This document shows positions 23,300-34,875 of a DNA stretch of 64,000 nt, piece after piece. Under the pieces are notes generated by a model. That model worked only from the letters and a program-made list of their open reading frames with translations, did not search any database and had not been told where the DNA came from. Position 1 is the first letter of the stretch, and every line of letters begins with the position of its first letter. The stretch is taken from assembly GCF_022682495.2 (NCBI RefSeq), contig NC_071397.1:12119082-12183081 (forward strand), read 5' to 3'. This stretch comes from Desmodus rotundus. Lineage: Eukaryota > Chordata > Mammalia > Chiroptera > Phyllostomidae. The position numbers were made by a program, and so were the translations under genes.

Positions 23300-24292
23300 A
23301 AAGACCACCCTTGGAAAACATATTTGCCAATGATACCTCAGACAAGGGCCTGATCTCCAAAATATATAAAGAACTCACAGGACTCCACTCCAGGAAGACA
23401 AACAACCCAATTAAAAAATGGGCAAAGGACTTGAACAGACACTTCTCCAAGGAAGACATACAGAGGGCCCAGAGACATATGAAAAGATGCTCAGCATCAC
23501 TAGCCATCAGAGAGATGCAAATTAAAACCACAATGAGGTACCATCTCACACCAGTCAGAGTGGCCAGCATAAACAAATCTACAAACAAATGTTGGAGAGG
23601 ATGCGGAGAAAAGGGAACCCTAGTGCACTGTTGGTGGGAATGCAGACTGGTGAGGCCACTGTGGAAAACAGTATGGAATTTCCTCAGAAAACTAAAAATG
23701 GAACTGCCCTTTGACCCAGCAATTCCGCTGCTGGGATTATACCCTAAGAACCCTGAAACACCAATCCAAAAGAGCCTGTGCACCCCAATGTTCATAGCAG
23801 CACAATTTACAATAGCCAAGTACTGGAAGCAACCTAAGTGCCCATCAGCAAACGAGTGGATCCAAAAACTATGATATATTTACACAACGGAATTCTACGC
23901 AGCAGAGAGAAAGAAGGAGCTTATACCCTTTGCAACAGCATGGATGAAACTGGAGAGCATTATGCTAAGTGAAATAAGCCAGGCGGTGAGGGACAAATAC
24001 CATATGATTTCACCTTTAACTAGAACATAAAAAGAAGAAAGCAAACAAAATACCACCAGAGACATTGAGGGGGGAACTGTCTAGCAGTGGCCAGGGGGGA
24101 GTGAGGTGGGGACAGTGGGAAGAGGGGATTGCAGGAACTATTATAAAGGACACATGGACAAATCCGGGGGGATGGTGGGGGTGGGGGAGGGAGGTGGGTT
24201 CAGCCGGGGTGGGGGGAGGGAAGGGGAGAAAAGGCATACAACTGTAATTGAATAACAATAAAAAAAAATTTAAAAAAAAAAGACCACCCTTG
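23300..24292 (+). mobile_element. Young L1 retrotransposon, 5'-truncated, with perfect 14-bp target duplication
   Basis: The insert (23314-24278) is flanked by exact copies of aaagaccacccttg at 23300-23313 and 24279-24292. It contains the last part of ORF2, open from 23311 to a stop at 23872-23874. Landmarks are [19 protein letters not shown], the cysteine-rich [20 protein letters not shown] and [19 protein letters not shown]. The TGA replaces the tryptophan codon that L1 normally has before YIYT, so the protein would be cut about 60 residues early. The G-rich 3' UTR (24065-24235) ends in 'ataacaataaaaaaaaatt' and an A-tail. The low damage and perfect duplication mark it as a recent, lineage-specific insertion. 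Confidence 0.95.
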
Positions 24293-24439
24293 ACATCAAA
24301 AGGTCTGTATTACAGTGACCTGCCAACAGTGTATAATTGTCCTTGTGACCTTGAGAACATTAACGTTAAACTCTCTGGACCTCAATTTTCATAAATGCCA
24401 TATGACTCGACTGATCTAGGTATTCTCAATAATAAAATA

Positions 24440-24680
24440 AGAGTAAACAAATGGCATTTACTATGTGCCAGACACTCTGTTCTAACCCCTTTAGCTCTTA
24501 CAACAGTCTTTTGAGGCAGGTGCCATTATTAATCTCATTTTACAGATGGGGAAACTGAGGCCAAGAAACACCGAGACTTGCCCACGATCACCCAGCTGGT
24601 AGGTATTATAGTGAGGAATCAAATACCTTTCAGGTGGCACTACAGTCCCTGCTTTCAACCACCATGCTAGACTACCTTTC
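24440..24680 (-). repeat. MIR SINE
   Basis: Well-preserved reversed MIR: 'tttactatgtgccagacactctgttctaa', 'cattattaatctcattttacagatggggaaactgaggcc', 'gacttgcccacgatcacccagctggtag' and 'ctgctttcaaccaccatgctag'. Confidence 0.9.
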
Positions 24681-24995
24681 TTTTAAATTGTAAATGTTCT
24701 CTAGTTTATAAAAAGATAATATTGGTGTAGACTGAAGTTATTGGGGATGACTATGAGTTATGATTGTTTCTTATTGTGGAGTAGAATCGTCATGGGCAAA
24801 ACGTATGCAAGAAAGACATTGCAAGGAAAGAGACCCAGAGAAGACATGCCAAGGCCTGAGTGAGGTAGTGGGTCAGATAACGAGGAGACCAGCTGGCCAG
24901 AGCAGGCAGGGCCCAACAGAGAGCAGTGGGCTATGAGATGGGGACAGAATAGGGGCTTGGATATTATGTAGAAGAACTGTTGACTACCATGATCT
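24681..24995. other. Unassigned sequence with weak L2 character
   Basis: The part 24785-24965 ('cttggatattatgtagaagaactg', 'gccaaggcctgagtgagg') vaguely follows the reversed L2 interior. Not firm. Confidence 0.3.
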
Positions 24996-24999
24996 GATG

Positions 25000-25425
25000 A
25001 CTTTCCCTCTTCCCTCTTGCCAAGCAGAACTCCATATTTCTTCTTGCAGTCCTGGGGGATAAATATGATTGATCTAGTTCAATTATAACTACTCTCTTCC
25101 CCATTGCCAGTGACTCAATTCAGCCAATTAGATGAAGTAAAACTCTGCCAGGGGTCTCTATAAAAGGTTATTATCAATAATAATAATGATGGTGATGGGG
25201 ATGTATGAGTTAAAAGGTCTTTCTGACCCCTCTTCGCCTTCCTCATTGAGATGCTGTGGTGTGAAGATGTGATGTTTGGGCCTTGGCAGCCATCTTGCAG
25301 CAATGAGGACAACACAAGAGAATCACAGAAATGCCAGCCCACCTCCTTGGTGTTCTGATTTCACAGAGCTACTGAATCTAGAACCACATCCCTCTTGCGT
25401 TTATGTGAAATAAATCAATGCCTTT
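25000..25425. repeat. Probable ancient transposon or LTR remnant, family unresolved
   Basis: 'cagtgactcaattcagccaattagatgaagtaaa', 'ttggcagccatcttgcagcaatgagg' and the ending 'tttatgtgaaataaatcaatgcc' have the layout of an old dispersed repeat with a terminal polyadenylation signal. I cannot name it. A (TAA/ATG)-rich patch lies at 25168-25205. Confidence 0.4.
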
Positions 25426-25574
25426 ATCACCTGGACCACTGATAGGCGAACCTCCTGCTGCGCATGGCCAAATGCATCCTAATTGATAGAGATTATACTA
25501 AGAAGCCAGGGTCTTTACTAATATGAGTTCTCAACAGTATTATGCTTCCACACACATTATTTCACTCATTTACA

Positions 25575-25720
25575 AGTGAAAGAGCATCAGCTTTGGATTT
25601 AGTGCCTGGGTATGAGTCCCAGCCCTGACTAGAGGACCTGGAAGAAGTCATCCTCCTGAGCCTCAGGTTTCTCATCTGTAAAATGTGAGGATTAAATGAA
25701 ATAATATTTTATGGCCTCCA
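25575..25720 (+). repeat. MIR SINE
   Basis: Forward MIR: 'aagagcatcagctttggatttagtgcctgggtatgagtcccagccctgact' (tRNA-like head) and 'gagcctcaggtttctcatctgtaaaatgtgaggattaaatg'. Confidence 0.85.
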
Positions 25721-25774
25721 GCTCAGCCTCCAGCCCTAGCTACACCTAGAAGCTAGATGGACTGACAATGATAG

Positions 25775-26010
25775 TAAAAGCAAACAATTATTGAGCTCTT
25801 ACTGCCTGCCCACTTCTGTGTCAAGAACTTTAGCATATTACTTTAATCCCTCCTAACCGCCTTAGAAACAGGTATTGTTAAACCTCCATTTTGATCCTAT
25901 TCTGAACTGAGGAGGTGCTGTGAGTGGAAGTGGCTCCCTGGGGTTACACGGTGGCAGAGCTGGGTGTAGCTCGGGTTTGCTCAATCTAAGTCCCAAGTCT
26001 GAGCCATGGG
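25775..26010 (-). repeat. MIR SINE
   Basis: Reversed MIR beginning 'aacaattattgagctcttactgcctgcc', then 'atcccTcctaaccgccttagaaacaggtattgtt', 'gttacacggtggcagagctgggtgtagctcgggtttgctc' and 'aagtctgagcc'. It lies tail to tail with the preceding MIR. Confidence 0.8.
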
Positions 26011-26854
26011 AGTCAGTGACCTCTCCCCACTCTCTCTGTGTCTTGCGCCCAAGGATGACAACTTGGCTTGCTTTTGCTGGCCTTGCCTGCTAACAAATGG
26101 GGCAGCATCTGTGAGAGTTATTAACGATATCCACCACCCCACACTCTGAAGGAGGAGAAACTGCAGTGCCTTGCTTGTCTCAGGAGAGGCCTGTGGCTTC
26201 CACCTGATGTGTCCAGAGCATCCCTCGGAAGGCCTGGGCCGACCGGATTTAATGAGGTTGTTAGCCAGCTCCCGTCGTGGTTACAAGAGGCCTTGTTAGG
26301 CGAAGTTTCCCATCCCCATGAGTTCTTTGCAGGGTGATGGACCAAATTGTAGACAGTGGGAGGTCTGGAGAAAGATCTGGGGCTCTTCTTATGTGGAAAA
26401 ATCCTCAGAGCAGGTACACAATCCTTTCCACTTCCCTGCAGGGACCACACACGTGCTGTGCGCACTGGAGTGGGGAGGGGAAGCGGCCATGTGTTTTTAC
26501 TTAGGTGTGGGTCGCTCGATTGTGTAAGTGTCACTGCCTACATCGTTTCAGCCTCCTGAGGCCCTTGGATTCTGAACAGTGGCTCTGAGTTCTTCGCTCT
26601 GTTTTTGATCACACAAGTTGAAAAAGAATCACAGGAGTTCGAGGAGGACTGAGTCATGAGTGCACCTTCCTCACTGGCCAGAGGGTCAAGTGTGTTTTCC
26701 AAGTTCACACAGCTGGTCCATGGCACAGCCATGCCCAGGAGCCTGGCGCTGCTACAGATCAGAGCAGAAAGAGCTAGGAGTACCAAGAGTGCCCAGGGCT
26801 GGGTTTGGCTTTCTTAGAAAACAGATTATCAGAGCTGCCTACTAGTTCAGGAGT
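26011..26854. other. Unique non-coding sequence
   Basis: No repeat or exon was recognised. The 137-codon minus-strand frame (26121-26534) overlaps plus-strand frames and has no domain. Confidence 0.4.
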
Positions 26855-27010
26855 ATACTCAGCATTGTTATTTGCATTATTTCCTCTGATCCTCATGTCA
26901 CTCTGCAAGGCACATGCTACTGTTATATCCATTGCACAGACGGGCATGGCCTGAGGTCACAGAGCCAGTAGCAGCACAGTTCTTCCCATGCTGCTCATGG
27001 CTAGCTGGGT
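26855..27010 (-). repeat. MIR SINE fragment
   Basis: 'tttgcattatttcctctgatcctcatgtcactctgcaagg' and 'ccattgcacagacgggcatggcctgaggtcacagagccagtagcag' follow the reversed MIR core, diverged. Confidence 0.65.
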
Positions 27011-27879
27011 ATTTGAACAAATCCAAAATGTCCCCGGCTGTCCCGGGCTCTCCTCTTCCCTTCTGGTAGTGGGGATGGCCATGGTGGGAATGCCGCTTCC
27101 CTAGTTTTCATTTCAGAGGCCCGTGGGACCCTGAAACAACATTGCACATGTCCCTGTTATCGCTCATTTTTGCCCGTGCCCTCTTCCCACACACACCTCA
27201 CATCCGCTCTGTGGAAGCAGTTCTGCGTGGACATGAAGAGTGGACGACATGCAGTGCGGTGATCTGAAGGCTTCTGGAGACCTCCAGCCCCGACTCCCCT
27301 CCCCGGCATCTTGTGGCTGATAGCTAAAACTGGAAGCCCAGCTCTTGATTCTAGTCCCCTTTGAATGCAGGCCTTCCCAGCAGAGACAGTGTACCCCATA
27401 ATTCTTGGCAGTTTAATTCTCCAATTTGTATCCGGAGTTTTTCTAGCTCCCAGCCTGGAAGACTAAAAATATGAGAACATTAAACCCTCAGGGGTGAGGG
27501 AGAAACTGGACTGTGGGGGGGCAAGAGCGGTACATGGGGAGCTGAAGGGCCCCTTTGGGCCACATCCGCTATGTTTGAATCTGAAGTCAGAGCTTCCCGG
27601 CATCCAGCCTGCCTGGGCCAAGGCAGGACTCTCGGCCATCAGGCAGAAGAGACAGAGAGGATCCAAGAGACCTGCTGTGCAGCGGGTGTTTGCAGAGGGC
27701 GCTGGGGCAGGTGCCGGTGGGTGGCGCTGGGGTCTGGCTCTGGTATCTCCATCCCTGTCTGATGAGGCCCAGCGAGCCCAGCCTTCCCAGGGTGACTCCG
27801 GCACAGCTCATTTGTGCATGTTTTACAATGGTGTTGATAAAATCCCCACGGAGCCCTGGAGCATGTGTGAGGAGTTCCC
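27011..27879. other. Unique GC-moderate non-coding sequence
   Basis: Repeat-free. Overlapping frames on both strands at 27463-27929 are open because of GC content; none shows a domain. It may be the flank of the regulatory candidate to the right. Confidence 0.35.
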
Positions 27880-28480
27880 ACCAGAAATCTAAACAACGCC
27901 CTGGCGTTGCTGACAGCTTAATAATGTGACAAAGTTCAGCTCGTTCAATGACAGGGACAGGAATGCAGCTGGGCTGGTCTGACCTAGAGCTCCAAAAATA
28001 CCACCCCCCCTACCAGCTCCGACCGAGCATTTGACAAATAACCTTTTCTTAGCCTCCTTGAAGGCACCAGACAGGACCAAGTGCCACGCAGGGGCCACAT
28101 GCCACCGTTAAAATGTTAAATGGAGTGGCAAGGGCCACCAGAGTCACTTGGGGCTGACATTTATCTTTATTATTATTATTATTAATAATGCATATATTGC
28201 TTTTTGGTGCATTCCAGGGTTTTTTGCACTCCTAAATCATGCGGCTGTATATCAGCAGGCCCGATAAATCACCCAATGAACCCAAATTCGATGCAGCTGT
28301 CAGGCCAGATCGGCGAGAGGCTGGGTTCGCTTAATTGAGCTGCAGCAGGGAACCGACAGGCGTCGCCCAGAAAATCAGAATAATAGCAATGTTGCTGGTG
28401 ACATTTCAAGAGCTAGACGTGAACTGCTAGCTTCAGCTTTAATTTTACAAGAGGGGGATGGGTGCAGGGAGAAATTCAGA
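27880..28480. promoter_or_regulatory. Candidate conserved regulatory element (enhancer-like)
   Basis: About 600 bases free of repeats and of coding signal, with dense motif-like content: tgacagcttaataatgtgac (TALE-homeodomain and CRE-like), 'gcccgataaatcaccc' (GATA core), 'atgcagctgtcaggcc' (E-box and TGACA half site), cgcttaattgagctgcagca (NK/homeodomain core) and a (TTA)n patch at 28168-28185. The texture is that of a deeply conserved non-coding element. If synteny holds, the candidates it could control are RUNX2 and CLIC5. Inference only. Confidence 0.35.
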
Positions 28481-29457
28481 CTTCAACAAATATTTAAACT
28501 CTTAGGATTTTTTTTCTGCCTCAAACCCAGTACAGACAATGAGTTCCACATTTAGAAATTTCAGTAGAAGGAATTCCATTTTTTCTTCTTTCTCTAGCTT
28601 CATCTCATTTCTCCTGCCCGCACCCTCCTCTGCTCCATGCCTCTTCCCAACAGAAAGAATGCCAAAAGTAAAGGAACAACAGGATTTGAGTTGGAGCCAA
28701 TTTAACGGGCCAAGAGGTTACATATGGAGCCAACAAATCACAGGACCATGAAGGATATTACTGATTTAAAGTTATGTATGTTAGAGCCCAAATCTTAACA
28801 GCATTCATAAAGGTAAAGGTAACTAATGGAGAGGTTTAACCAACAGAAAATGGGCTTTCTCCCTGGCTGCCCTGCCTCCCTCTCCAAAATTGCAGGGCAT
28901 GTCCGCCGGACAAGGGCTCCTGGCCACAGGTTCTCCCCTTATAGATGACGAGCGGAAGGCCTCAGCCTTACTCACCCAAGAAGGACAGGCTTGGCGGGGC
29001 CCCGCATTTATAGGGCGCCTCAGACACCGTCCCTTGGTTTATTTTTGTGTGCACAAGTGTGTGTTTCTTCTTCAGATGTTTGGGGGTTACTAGAAAAACC
29101 ATTTCTTTTCTTCCCCCCATAATTTTGAAAACTGTGTAATTTCAGGGAAATTTGATCCATGTGTTTTAGATTCATTTGCACTTAATCATGAAAATCTCTC
29201 TGGAAAGAGCTATTTTCTCTCCCAGAAGACTTTGGTGCCCTTTTTTAATAAGCCCTGTAAATGCCCTTCAACCCAGGCCACCCTGTCCAAGTACAGAAGG
29301 TTGTGTTTGGCTGAAGGAAAACCAACCTGACCACTGAGGGCATGGGTCTGGTTTGAAACGTCAAACTCATGAATTTGGACCATGTTCTGGCAATGGGGAA
29401 ATGATTTCCGCTGGCCCCAGTGTGTACATGGTCAGAGAAAGGAGCCTTCCAGACAAT
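28481..29457. other. Unique non-coding sequence
   Basis: Nothing recognised beyond short chance frames. Confidence 0.4.
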
Positions 29458-29459
29458 GA

Positions 29460-29519
<60 letters not shown>

Positions 29520-29635
29520 AGCGAAGGGAGGAAGAAAGAAGCGAAGGGAGGAAGGAAGGAAAGAAGGAAGGAAGGAAGGAAGGAAGGAAGGAAGGAAGGA
29601 AGGAAGGAAGGAAGGAAGGAAGGAAAAGGGGAAGG
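29458..29635. repeat. Polypurine (GAAA)n-(GGAA)n compound microsatellite
   Basis: 178 bases, all purine except two cytosines (29522, 29542). It is built of GAAA units (29458-29520), then two diverged copies of a unit starting gcgaagggagga, then GGAA units to 29628. The near-perfect repeats suggest length instability, and the strand asymmetry favours triplex formation. Confidence 0.97.
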
Positions 29636-30424
29636 TGTACAGATCAACTCTAGAGCATTACTGTGTGGCCATTGGCATGTGAGTATCATCCTCTGGTTCA
29701 CAGGTTCAAATGCTTCTTTGAAGTTCTTTGAGAAAATGATTTTACCCAGAGATTCCCAAGTATCCAAAACACCCAGGAACCCTCTTGGGTAGCTTCCAAG
29801 GGCCATAGCATGACTGTGTCCAGGATACGCATTTCCCCACCCTCCATCCACAACAATCCAACCACGGAACTGAAGCCACAATGGCATTCCTTCAATCCAA
29901 AACAAACATGTCATTACCAATCTCAGATTAATTGATGCCATTTGTGTGCCCTGCCTGTTGGGTTGCAACTGGAGCCTGCCCGACAGCAGTGACCACCGCC
30001 CTTGAAAACCTCAAGGCACTCACAACCTTGGCCCTTGGCAGAACGCTCTTAGCTGTTCTTCTTCACCCCCGTGACTCCAAGGCTTTCCTTCTTCCCACTC
30101 CCTTTCCACTCTGAGGCTTTGAGCAATTTTGAAATGAGTTTCCAGTAGAATGAGGTTATCTGTAGAACTGAGTTTTGCTTTGAATAAATGCCTTTACTGC
30201 ATTTCATTAATTTTAAGATATACACTTGCTTTTGTTTTAATCCCCCTGAAATGAGGATATTCTTTACAACAAATGATGAGAAAGAATTGTGATTAGGTCA
30301 TGGAAACCATTTCCCTCCTTAGTGATACATAAAGTAACATTGTATCTATTTTATTCCCCAGACAAATTTTTGGTGACTTCTCAAGACACTGTCATAAACT
30401 TTTATCTCTCTTGCTCACTCCTTC
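29636..30424. other. Unassigned non-coding sequence
   Basis: No repeat family or exon was recognised. The reverse frame read through the microsatellite (29432-29968) is an artefact of it. Confidence 0.4.
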
Positions 30425-30600
30425 ACCGTTCTTTCTTCAGTGATAGTATGCTGACCACATGCCCGGCTCTGTGCTCAGCGAGGAGGAAATTAGGAGAGTG
30501 TTGAAATGTACCCCCTTTCAGGGAGTTATAATTTAGTTCTAGACATAAGTGCATACATGACCAACCATGCAAAGTGCTAAATTAGTGGTGTGACCGGAAA
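30425..30600 (-). repeat. L2 LINE fragment
   Basis: 'agtatgctgaccacatgcccggctctgtgctcagcg' and 'cagggagttataatttagttctagacataagtgc' follow the reversed L2 3' region (in consensus 'ggagcttacagtctagtggg'). Confidence 0.55.
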
Positions 30601-31164
30601 GTGGCGGAGAAGATCAAGATGGAGCGACCAAGTGGGAGAGACTCTGAGTCGGGAGGCAGGCAGCCTCACTGCTGGTTGGCTCTGGGCTCCAGGGAAGTTG
30701 ATTCTCACCTGCAGAATGAGGGGGGGTGTAGCAGAGCAGAGTACCCCAAGCTGCCTTCCACAGAACTGAGTCCACAGGAGTGCTTGAGAGAAAAGGGATC
30801 CACAATGGGGGTGGGTCCTGAGAAATGTCACAGTGTCCCTTTCTTAGAGATTCCCAACACATGCTAGCATATTAAGGGATCTGAGAAGTTCTTCACTGAG
30901 GAACTTTTTAAATTTTGTTCAACTCAGTGTTAGCAAAACAAAAATATATTTATTTTTAGAATCCTTTATTTCACTTAATAGTCATTGCTGTAAGAAAACT
31001 TAGCAAAGCTCTAAGGTCTCTTCCAACTCCAACAAGACACGGAGCTAGGACGTGCGGGGAGAAGAAGGCCTAGGAGAAGTGGCGTGAGCTGTGGTCAGTG
31101 TGATGGGCTCCTGGCAGGGGGTGGGGTATCATTGCTGGAAGGAAAGCCTTTTCCAGCTGATCCA
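30601..31164. other. Unassigned non-coding sequence
   Basis: No recognised repeat or exon. Mirror-image frames at 30577-30867 on both strands are chance. Confidence 0.4.
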
Positions 31165-32085
31165 TCGAGACACCTTTATTAAATACCTACTGTGTGCTTA
31201 ATAGAGTTTAATAATGTAGTATAATTTAAGATTAATAGCATAGATACAATAAGTATAGTATACTATGCTCGTTGCCAGGAACTCAGAAATAAGTAAAACA
31301 CTATGCCTGACCTCAAGCGGCTGTGAATCAGGAAGACTGGATGTTACATAGTGACAGCGAGAGGTGTACCTGGCTTGTCACTGAGGCAGAAAGCAAGAAC
31401 TGGAGGAGACCAAGCGTGCCTGGAGGAAAGCGGTGAAGGTTTCCCACAGGAGAAACCAGCACAGCCAGATCTAGAAGGAGGAATGTGAATACCTATGTGC
31501 CTGGAAAAGAAGCAGAAGGAGAGCATTCTGGGCGGGAAAAGAGGATCAATCAAGAGAACAAGCCACGAGAATGTCTAAGGAGCTTGTAGTGGCTGGAGGG
31601 CAAGACACGTTGTGATGAAGGGAGCAAACGGGCTGACTAGTTAGATTGGGACCCGACCTGAAGGGTCTACATCAGCAACAACAACAACAAAAAGAAGAGA
31701 CGTAGTTATCTCCCATAATAAGGAGCCTGGAGATGCATAATGAGAGGGTTCAGGACTGGCTCAGGAGTTCAGCGATGCCTCTAGGGGCCTGGGCTCCTTC
31801 CGTCCCTCTGCTTGGCTCTTTGTCAGCATGCAGCTTTTCACCCTCATGCTCGTTACCTCATGTCAATGAACAGCTGCCATGGAAGCAGGCATACTACTCG
31901 TGGATGCTATGCCTTATCCTTAAACGGAGGCGTGTGGAGGCATCCTAGGCAATGGAAGTCAGGTGTTATTTTTTACAGAGAGAAGTGATGTGACTGGACA
32001 TGTGTTTTAATTAGGGGACTGGTTGCACTGTAAAGGTAGGAGTGGAAGAAGAGAGTGGAAGCGGGAGACAGGAGTGGATTGGAAT
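31165..32085 (-). repeat. L2 LINE, long fragment, interrupted
   Basis: Begins as the reversed L2 3' end ('acctttattaaatacctactgtgtgctta', 'ctcagaaataagtaaaacactatgcctgacctcaag'). It continues into the more internal part ('ggaggaaagcggtgaaggtttcccacaggag', 'gaaggagagcattctgggcggg') and picks up again at about 31970-32085 ('agaagtgatgtgactggacatgtgttttaattaggggactgg'). The middle (about 31660-31945) does not fit L2 and includes an (AAC)n run at 31674-31690; it may be an insertion. Confidence 0.55.
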
Positions 32086-34436
32086 TTCTAGGTAAGAAGG
32101 TATTGCATGCTGACACTAGACCCCCAGCGGGATTTGGAAGAAGGAGGCGGTAGAAAAAAGTGCTTTCCTTTCATCATGGGAGACAACCTAGGCAGCCCCA
32201 AAGACTCCCCGTCCCTCTTGTTGGCTAGAACCTGGTCACATGGCCACGCCCCACACAAGGAAGGCTGAGTTGAGTCTGTGGCAAAGGAGAACGCAATAGC
32301 CATGAGATCACTCAGGATTCCATCCCTGTAGCTGGGCAGTGACCTGAATGAGAAATCAACTCTTTATTTTTATTCTGCCTAAGATATGGCAGTTACGGGT
32401 TACAGCAGTGAGACTACTTTTTCCCAACACCCAAGAACTAAGGAAGCCAGAAAGTGTCATGCATGAGGAATGGGACTTCGGGCTGAACTATGACAATCGC
32501 AGTTTGTGGGAGAGAAGGCATGGTAGGAATGATGTACCTCTCCTTCTCTCCAGAGCTTAATTATGATTTCCAACTGCCCAAAGTGTGAAAACTATCAAGA
32601 ATACATGAAAAATTTTGTGTACTTCATGAAATAAGCTTTTAAAAGTCCCAACTTTTTCATTAAGAATTTTTTTAAAAAAAGGCAATTCAACTGAGGATCT
32701 AGTAGAGAGACTCCCCGTTCCTCCCTGCCTGCTACCTAACTCAAGGATCACCCTCCCCTAAATACATTAGTCATGCTGTGCCCATAAGGTCCATCATCTC
32801 CCTACCCCCCTCAAAACGGGTCTGGTTGAAAGATTGGGCGAGTGAGTAGCCTATCCCCCAAAGTGAAAGTGTGCAGAGGTGCTTCCCCACCGTGCGCACA
32901 GATCTGACGGAGGAAAGATGAAAAGCTGGGGAACTACAATTCTCTGGACATCCTCTGAACCTGATTCCAAACTAAAGTAAGGTCGATGGAAAGGAAGACA
33001 AAGAACCCCAAAGAGACAGCACCCCTTCATTCCAGAGCTCCTAAATGCTAAGGGAACAACACTGTGCTTTCTAAAGTTGTCTTCCGTAGACTTCAGGAAG
33101 ATATATTCAAGAGGCTCAGAGACAAATAAAATATGGTGCCATGCCAACAAGTATCAAATGTAGAAAAGACCAAAGGGGGATGAGGGGCCCTCAAAATTCT
33201 GAAAACATGATGAAAACATGAGCTCTGTGAGGAAGTGTAAGTCCGCATCTAAAATAACCAATATGGCACAGAAATGACTCCAGCAAATTTCCACAGGATG
33301 AAAGTAGGAGAACATAACTGAAGATGGATGCTGGAGACTGGGATCAACCGGCTAGAACAGTATCTGAGAGATCCAATGCCAAATGAGCTATGCTTTCTAA
33401 TATTCTAGGACTCCCGAAAGGGGCTCTTTTGCTTCTATTCAGAATGGGTCCTGAAATATGGTTGGTCTGTTGTCATGGATGGTACCATGTGGCATGAGGA
33501 AGCAGAATCCTCAACATCTGTCCAGGTACAGCCCTCAATCCTGCCACTGCCCTGGCTTCGGCCTCAGCATCTGGGTCAGTAACGAAAGGTGAACCACAGA
33601 GAAGACACTTCCAAACCTCTACTGTTGGGTGCAGCCTGAGCGGCCCCGCCCTGAACAAGTGTGTCCTGTCCACGTCTGCTCCAGTCACACCTGCACAGAC
33701 CCCTTTCATCAGCCCAGCGTCAAGTGGCAATTTAAACCTTTTAAGGCCACCTGTTGAGCACCCACTTGGTAGATTTCCTTTTATCACCAGCTCAAGGGGA
33801 GTAACTGGAGAACATAATTATGGGGCAGTAGAACTGGGCGTTTTGATTTGTATTCTTTGAGGATTAGCCAAGTGTCCCACTGCCAAATCCGTGATCACCT
33901 AAAAGGAAATCTGAAGGAAGAACCTGCCAAATACGTCCTCCAGGTGCTCCTCAGGCAAGCAGCTTTGAAAGTGGGCATTTTCTGCCCTTTTCTCATCACT
34001 GCAGAGCTCAGAGGCATCTGGAGTGGACAAAGCTGGTAGGGGCCTCCTTGCATGACGAGGTGGAGGGAAGCAATGGAAGACATGTTTTCCCAGTGCCTGG
34101 AGCCAGGGCAGGACAGTCGGGAACCCCTTTGGATGTGGGATTAAATACAAAGCAATGATAGAGAGCCAGACCTCTGATCTCCTGAACATTCCTGGGACAT
34201 GACTCGGGCTCCGTTTAGTGAAGTGTCTCTCCAGCGCTCCCAGGGGATGCCCGGGAGGTGACACGAGCAGGGCACTTGGTTTCAGGCTTCAGCAGGGGTC
34301 GTTGACACCCCACCTGTGGCTCAGCAGACAGCCCTACTCTGAAGATGCTTGAGTGACCTTCCATTTTGGCTGGGAATATGTGGAAATAGGACAGGGAGGG
34401 GCCACACACAGGACATAACTTAGAAATGAGCAAATA
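32086..34436. other. Unassigned non-coding sequence, 2.3 kb
   Basis: No repeat family, exon or RNA gene was recognised. Frames at 32851-33150, 33473-33787 and 33899-34264 (all minus) have no domain and no mutual order that would suggest exons. Confidence 0.35.
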
Positions 34437-34441
34437 CATGG

Positions 34442-34870
34442 TATATTAGTTTCTTAGGGTTTCATTAACGAAGCACCGCCATCCGGGTGGCTGAACACCA
34501 CCGAAGTGCATCCTCTCACAGGTCTGGAATCAAAGTGCTGGCAGACCTGCACTTTCCCAAAGCCTCCGGGGCAAAGCCTTCCTCATCTCTCCCGGTTTCT
34601 GGTGGCTCCAGGTGTTCTTTGGCTGGTGGTGGCGTGACTCTAATCTCTCCCCCTGTCTTCACAAGGCCAAGTTTCCTCTGTGTGTTGAAATTTCCATCTT
34701 CTCTTAAGGATGCCAGTCCTATTGGATCTGGGCCCACCCTAATCCAGGATGGCGTCCTCTTAACCTGATTACATCCGCAAAGACTCCATTTCCAAATAGG
34801 TCCCATGCACAGGTACCAGGTGTTAGGAGTCCTACATACCTTTTAGGGACATATAAATCAACCCGTATCG
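34442..34870 (-). mobile_element. Solitary MLT1-type LTR (ERVL-MaLR) with 5-bp target duplication
   Basis: Follows the reversed MLT1 LTR: tatattagtttcttagggtt, 'catccgggtggctgaacaccacc', 'cctctcacaggtctggaatcaaagtgctggcag', 'cttcacaaggccaagtttcctctgtgtg', 'tctgggcccaccctaatccaggatggcgtcctcttaacctgattacatccgcaaagactccatttccaaatagg'. The pentamer catgg occurs at both edges (34437-34441 and 34871-34875), the duplication length expected for this class. No internal region remains. Confidence 0.85.
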
Positions 34871-34875
34871 CATGG

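Noticed and set aside
23311..23874. 187-codon plus-strand frame as a host gene
   Set aside because: It is the C-terminal part of L1 ORF2 inside a transposon.
29432..29968. 178-codon minus-strand frame
   Set aside because: Much of it is low-complexity translation of the GAAA/GGAA microsatellite.
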